From positions 1 to 10,377 of the forward strand of contig JAUWIQ010000029.1 in assembly GCA_030605285.1 (NCBI GenBank): a stretch of 10,377 nt of DNA. The letters run 5' to 3'. The stretch is from Planctomycetota bacterium (lineage in GTDB: Bacteria; Planctomycetota; Planctomycetia; Pirellulales; UBA7805). Of the stretch, positions 6,922 to 10,377 are shown piece by piece. The notes under the pieces are model-generated. The model did not search any database. It saw only the letters and a list, made by a program, of their open reading frames with translations, and had not been told where the DNA came from. The position numbers and the translations under genes are program-made. The first letter of the stretch is position 1. Every line of letters starts with the position of its first letter.

Positions 6922-7572
6922 ATGCATAATTCGAACGAGAATTTGTCGGCGTTGGTTGCGGTCTTAGAGCAGCACCAGATTCAACTGGAAGAAGAGCAAC
7001 TTGTAGCACTCGATCACTATCGTCGTACATTATGGCAATGGAATAAGAAGCTCAATCTTACGCGTCATCTCTCGATAGAAAAATTCGTGGGAAGGGACAT
7101 TGTCGATTCGCTGGTGATTGAGCCCTTTCTGGAGCCTGGCGAACGTGTTTTAGATGTCGGGACCGGGGGCGGTGTTCCGGGGATGGTTCTTGCAATCATG
7201 CGACCGGACCTGTCGATGACATTGTCCGAGTCGGTTGCCAAGCGCGCGGTCGCCGCGACGGCCATTGTGCAGACTGTTGGTATATCGGCCAAGGTAGTTC
7301 ACGGTCGTGCTGAGGACTTGGTGAGGACCGAATCCTTTGATTCGCTGACTTTGCGGGCTGTAGCTCGGCTTGCAAAGATTCTCAATTGGTTTGAACCGCA
7401 TTGGGATGCGATCGGGAAGTTATTGATAATCAAAGGCCCTGCTTGGGTGGAGGAACGAAAAGAGGCTCAGGCAGCCGGCCTGCTGCAGCACCTCAACCTC
7501 CGGGTCCTGGCCGATTATCCCCACGCTGAGAACAAATCGCAAAGTGTCCTGTTGCGAGTTCGTCCCAAGTGA
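6922..7572 (+). CDS. rsmG: 16S rRNA (guanine-N7)-methyltransferase RsmG
   Basis: The 216-residue product matches RsmG (GidB) in length and motif order. It has the N-terminal WNKKLNLT segment (40-47), the SAM-binding loop VLDVGTGGGVPG (76-87), a second SAM-contact region LSESVAKRA (101-109), the LRAVA motif (144-148) and KGP (171-173). RsmG uses S-adenosylmethionine to methylate N7 of G527 in 16S rRNA; loss of it gives low-level streptomycin resistance in several bacteria. Most family members have an aspartate in 'LLDSxxKR' where this protein has Glu103; from memory, planctomycete RsmGs often have Glu here, so this is probably lineage-typical. The start at 6922 is set by its ribosome binding site. 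It is not beside mnmG (gidA), the classic partner, but between a VOC gene and the cys operon. Cytoplasmic. Confidence 0.92.
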   Translation: MHNSNENLSALVAVLEQHQIQLEEEQLVALDHYRRTLWQWNKKLNLTRHLSIEKFVGRDIVDSLVIEPFLEPGERVLDVGTGGGVPGMVLAIMRPDLSMTLSESVAKRAVAATAIVQTVGISAKVVHGRAEDLVRTESFDSLTLRAVARLAKILNWFEPHWDAIGKLLIIKGPAWVEERKEAQAAGLLQHLNLRVLADYPHAENKSQSVLLRVRPK

Positions 7573-7599
7573 TAACCCGCAGACTCTCATCCGGTGACG

Positions 7600-7628
7600 T
7601 TGAGACTTCCGCAGGTTTCGCCTATATT
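7600..7628 (+). promoter_or_regulatory. Sigma-70-type promoter of cysD-cysN/C
   Basis: TTGAGA (7600-7605) and TATATT (7623-7628) each match the housekeeping consensus at five of six positions and are spaced exactly 17 bp. Transcription would begin near 7635, about 30 nt before the cysD ATG. It lies 27 nt after the rsmG stop, so cysDN need not depend on read-through. No operator could be recognised. Confidence 0.65.
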
Positions 7629-7663
7629 GCCCCTTTCGAATCCAGTGAACGTGTGACCCAACT

Positions 7664-8587
7664 ATGACTTCCTATAGTCTGACGCACCTGAAACAGCTCG
7701 AGGCAGAGAGTATTCATATCATTCGCGAGGTCATTGCAGAGTTCGACAATCCGGTCATGCTCTATTCGATCGGAAAAGATTCGTCGGTGATGGTCCACTT
7801 GGCACTGAAGGCTTTCCACCCGGCAAAACCCCCGTTTCCGCTGCTCCACGTCGATACGACCTGGAAGTTTCACGAGATGATTGAGTTTCGCGAGAACTAT
7901 GCGAAAAAAGAACTGGGACTCGATGTCATCACTCACATTAACGAGGAGGGTCGCAAACACAATATTCATCCACTGGATGACAGTGATAAACATACCGAGT
8001 TGATGAAGACGGATAGTTTGAAACAGGCCTTGAATAAATATCGTTTTAATGCAGCGTTTGGTGGAGCGAGGCGCGATGAGGAAAAGTCACGGGCCAAAGA
8101 GCGGATTTTTTCCTTTCGGGATAAAAACCATCGTTGGGATCCGAAAAATCAACGCCCCGAATTGTGGACCCTTTATAACGCCAAAGTCCGTCCTGGTGAA
8201 AGCATTCGCGTCTTTCCTATATCCAATTGGACGGAATTGGATGTCTGGCAATACATCCATCTAGAGAGTATTCCCATTGTGCCGTTGTACTTTGCAGAAC
8301 GGCGACCGGTAGTCCGGCGTGTTGATGAAAAAGGCAACGAGGTAATGCTGTTGGTTGACGATGATCGCATGAAACTCGAGCCCGATGAAGTGCCAGAACA
8401 AAAAATGGTCCGTTTCCGGACTCTAGGTTGTTATCCACTGTCGGGGGCCGTGGAATCGACGGCGACCACACTACCGGAAATTATTCAGGAGATGCTGCTC
8501 TGCAAAACCAGCGAGCGGCAAGGTCGCATGATTGATCGGGACAAAGAGGCATCTATGGAAAAGAAGAAGAAGGAAGGATATTTTTAA
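7664..8587 (+). CDS. cysD: Sulfate adenylyltransferase subunit 2 (ATP sulfurylase small subunit) CysD
   Basis: The 307-residue product is collinear with CysD, which is about 300 residues in enterobacteria. It has the PP-loop SIGKDSS (35-41) of the ATP-pyrophosphatase superfamily, the family block [15 protein letters not shown] (133-147), the segment [17 protein letters not shown], and the C-terminal [15 protein letters not shown] followed by a lysine-rich tail. CysD catalyses sulfate + ATP to adenylylsulfate (APS) + PPi, and needs the GTPase CysN to drive the reaction. The cysN/C gene starts 8 nt after its stop, a tight operon. The ATG at 7664 has only a weak Shine-Dalgarno, but the N-terminus aligns with family members ([19 protein letters not shown]). 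It acts in the cytoplasm in sulfate activation, either for cysteine synthesis or for making PAPS for sulfotransferases; the window does not show which. Confidence 0.96.
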   Translation: MTSYSLTHLKQLEAESIHIIREVIAEFDNPVMLYSIGKDSSVMVHLALKAFHPAKPPFPLLHVDTTWKFHEMIEFRENYAKKELGLDVITHINEEGRKHNIHPLDDSDKHTELMKTDSLKQALNKYRFNAAFGGARRDEEKSRAKERIFSFRDKNHRWDPKNQRPELWTLYNAKVRPGESIRVFPISNWTELDVWQYIHLESIPIVPLYFAERRPVVRRVDEKGNEVMLLVDDDRMKLEPDEVPEQKMVRFRTLGCYPLSGAVESTATTLPEIIQEMLLCKTSERQGRMIDRDKEASMEKKKKEGYF

Positions 8588-8595
8588 TTTCGCCT

Positions 8596-10377
8596 ATGTC
8601 GCACCAATCCGAACTTATTGCTTCTGATATCGATGCCTATCTGGCGCAACACGAACAAAAAGAGTTGCTCCGTTTTTTGACATGTGGCAGCGTCGATGAT
8701 GGCAAGAGTACGCTCATCGGCCGCTTGTTGATCGAAGCCAAGATGGTCTACGAAGATCAGCTTGCAGCACTGGAGAAAGACTCGCAGATGCATGGCACGG
8801 TTGGCACGCGACTCGATCCGGCACTCCTGACTGATGGACTTGATGACGAGCGACAGCAGGGCATTACGATTGATGTCGCCTATCGTTACTTTTCTACGGC
8901 GAAGCGCAAATTTATCATTGCGGACACCCCAGGGCACGAACAGTATACCCGGAATATGGCTACAGGTGCCTCAACCTGTGATCTGGCAATTATTCTCATT
9001 GATGCCCGCAAAGGCGTGTTGACGCAAACCACGCGACACAGCTTCATCACTTCATTGTTGGGGGTGAAGCATATTGTGGTGGCGATCAACAAAATGGATC
9101 TAGTCGACTATTCCCAGGAAGTGTACCAGCGGATCCGAGAGGAATACACGCAGTTTGCAGCCCGCATGTCCTCGGACGATGTTCACTTTATTCCTATCTC
9201 AGCACTGGACGGTGACAACGTGGTGTCGCGTAGCGAAAAGATGCCATGGTATGACGGCAATACGCTCATGCACATGCTGGAAAATGTTTACATTGCTTCC
9301 GACACCAATCTGCAGGATTTTCGTTTTCCCGTACAGTACGTAAACCGTCCCCATCTTGATTTCCGTGGCTTTTGCGGAACCGTTGTATCAGGGACGATTC
9401 AAACGGGCGACGAGATCATGGTTTTACCTTCGCGCACAATGAGTCGCGTGAAGTCGATCGCTACCTTTGATGGGGAAATAGATGAGGCATTTACGCCCCA
9501 GTCAGTTACCCTGATTCTCGAAGATGAGATTGATGCCAGTCGTGGCGACATGATCGTCCGTGTGGGCAATCAGCCGCGTGTTGGTCAGCGGATGGATGCC
9601 ATGTTTGTCTGGATGGGTGAGGAACCGATGGTGCCAGGCACCCGATATCTTTTCAAGCAGACGACCAAGATGGTACCCGGGACCGTTCAATCCTTACGCT
9701 ATCAAATTGATATCAATACCCTACATCGTCAGCCGGCCCCCACACTTGTCCTAAATGAGATTGGCCGCTGTGAAATCAACCTCGATGATGTGATTGCGTT
9801 TGATTCTTATAAGCGTAATCGAGGCACGGGGTCGATGATTGTCATCGACCGGATTACCAATGTGACCGTTGGTGCAGTGATGATTCTGGATGAGATGCAG
9901 GGTAGACCCAGCCAGGATCATTGGGATGCGGAGCCGGTCGGTGTTGCGATGCAAGATCGGCCGAGTCAAGTGACAGATGAAGAACGGGCATCCCGTTTTG
10001 GTCAGCGAGGTGCGACGGTTTTGATTACGGGACTTACCGGCTCCGGCAAGCGGGATGTGGCCCAGGCACTCGAACGGCGTCTTTTCGATGCGGGTCGTGC
10101 TTGTGCCGTGCTGGATGGGCCGACGATGCGGCTTGGCGTCAGCAAAGATCTTGGATTCACGCCGGAGGGCCGGAGTGAAAACATGCGGCGGGCAGCCGAA
10201 TGTGCGCGAATTTTGAATGATGCGGGCCTGATTGCGATTGCCAGCTTCCTTGCTCCGAGGAAGGCAGTGCGAGACAAATCCCGAGAAGTGGTCGGTTCGA
10301 AACGCTTTTTTGAGGTCTTTCTGGATGTGCCCCTCGAGGTCTGTCGAGATCGGGATACGAATGGGATGTATGCGATG
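8596..10377 (+). CDS. cysN: Fused CysN-CysC: sulfate adenylyltransferase subunit 1 / APS kinase, 3' end outside the window
   Basis: The frame is open for 594 codons from the ATG at 8596 to the window end. The CysN part is an EF-Tu-like GTPase: G1 GSVDDGKS (31-38), G2 threonine in GITID (Thr91), G3 DTPGH (110-114), G4 NKMD (165-168), G5 SAL (202-204), followed by the beta-barrel domains. Its GTP hydrolysis drives APS formation by CysD. A CysC/APS-kinase domain begins near residue 470: P-loop-like GLTGSGKR (479-486), DGPTMR (507-512), KDLGF, SENMRRAAECARILNDAGLI, and FFEVFLDVPLEVC followed by RDTNGMYAM at the end. About 20 to 60 residues should lie beyond the window. Two expected active-site features differ: the Ser/Thr after the Walker A lysine is Arg486, and the usual DGDN is DGPT (507-510). 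The rest of the domain is well conserved with no frameshift. Start: no better in-frame start exists upstream, and the 8-nt gap after cysD suggests translational coupling. Confidence 0.95.
   Translation, partial: MSHQSELIASDIDAYLAQHEQKELLRFLTCGSVDDGKSTLIGRLLIEAKMVYEDQLAALEKDSQMHGTVGTRLDPALLTDGLDDERQQGITIDVAYRYFSTAKRKFIIADTPGHEQYTRNMATGASTCDLAIILIDARKGVLTQTTRHSFITSLLGVKHIVVAINKMDLVDYSQEVYQRIREEYTQFAARMSSDDVHFIPISALDGDNVVSRSEKMPWYDGNTLMHMLENVYIASDTNLQDFRFPVQYVNRPHLDFRGFCGTVVSGTIQTGDEIMVLPSRTMSRVKSIATFDGEIDEAFTPQSVTLILEDEIDASRGDMIVRVGNQPRVGQRMDAMFVWMGEEPMVPGTRYLFKQTTKMVPGTVQSLRYQIDINTLHRQPAPTLVLNEIGRCEINLDDVIAFDSYKRNRGTGSMIVIDRITNVTVGAVMILDEMQGRPSQDHWDAEPVGVAMQDRPSQVTDEERASRFGQRGATVLITGLTGSGKRDVAQALERRLFDAGRACAVLDGPTMRLGVSKDLGFTPEGRSENMRRAAECARILNDAGLIAIASFLAPRKAVRDKSREVVGSKRFFEVFLDVPLEVCRDRDTNGMYAM

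Noticed and set aside
8568..8578. AAGGAAGG near the end of cysD as the cysN ribosome binding site
   Set aside because: It lies about 20 nt before the ATG at 8596, too far for direct use; coupling to cysD translation is more likely.

Overview
The window looks like chromosomal DNA of a planctomycete, probably of the Pirellulaceae kind. This is an inference from the protein style: very long TPR proteins with a single N-terminal membrane anchor, a short cysteine-rich lipoprotein with a GCGGNYWGN motif, an RsmG with a 'SESVAKRA' segment and a C-terminal KGP, and a CysD followed by a fused CysN-CysC. No rRNA, tRNA, CRISPR array, IS element, integrase or phage gene is visible. GC looks moderate, slightly above half by eye.

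Layout: (1) 1-324 is the 3' end of a gene that starts outside the window. Its product matches the C-terminus of the next gene, so two large TPR genes lie in tandem. The upstream copy carries a 25-residue in-frame insertion that its paralogue lacks. (2) 392-4729 is a 1445-residue membrane-anchored TPR protein. (3) 4778-5467, 48 nt downstream on the same strand, is a PPP-family phosphatase with all its metal-binding motifs. (4) 5485-5514 is a strong hairpin between convergent genes. (5) 5591-6073 on the minus strand is a 160-residue cysteine-rich lipoprotein. (6) 6074-6409 is a divergent intergenic region with a 13-bp imperfect inverted repeat and an extended -10 promoter candidate. (7) 6410-6820 is a VOC/glyoxalase-fold enzyme, ending in an 11-bp perfect inverted repeat. 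(8) 6922-7572 is rsmG. (9) A near-consensus sigma-70-type promoter at 7600-7628 precedes cysD (7664-8587) and cysN/C (8596 to the window end, still open).

The best-understood unit is cysD-cysN/C. CysD and the GTPase CysN form ATP sulfurylase (sulfate + ATP to APS, driven by GTP hydrolysis), and the fused CysC domain would normally phosphorylate APS to PAPS. In this copy the CysC Walker A serine/threonine is an arginine and the DGDN motif reads DGPT, so its kinase activity is open to question. The TPR pair and phosphatase may form a second transcription unit of unknown role. I see no clear new multi-gene system. The items most worth a second look are the TPR paralogue pair with its insertion, the altered CysC active site, and the two inverted repeats flanking the glyoxalase-like gene.
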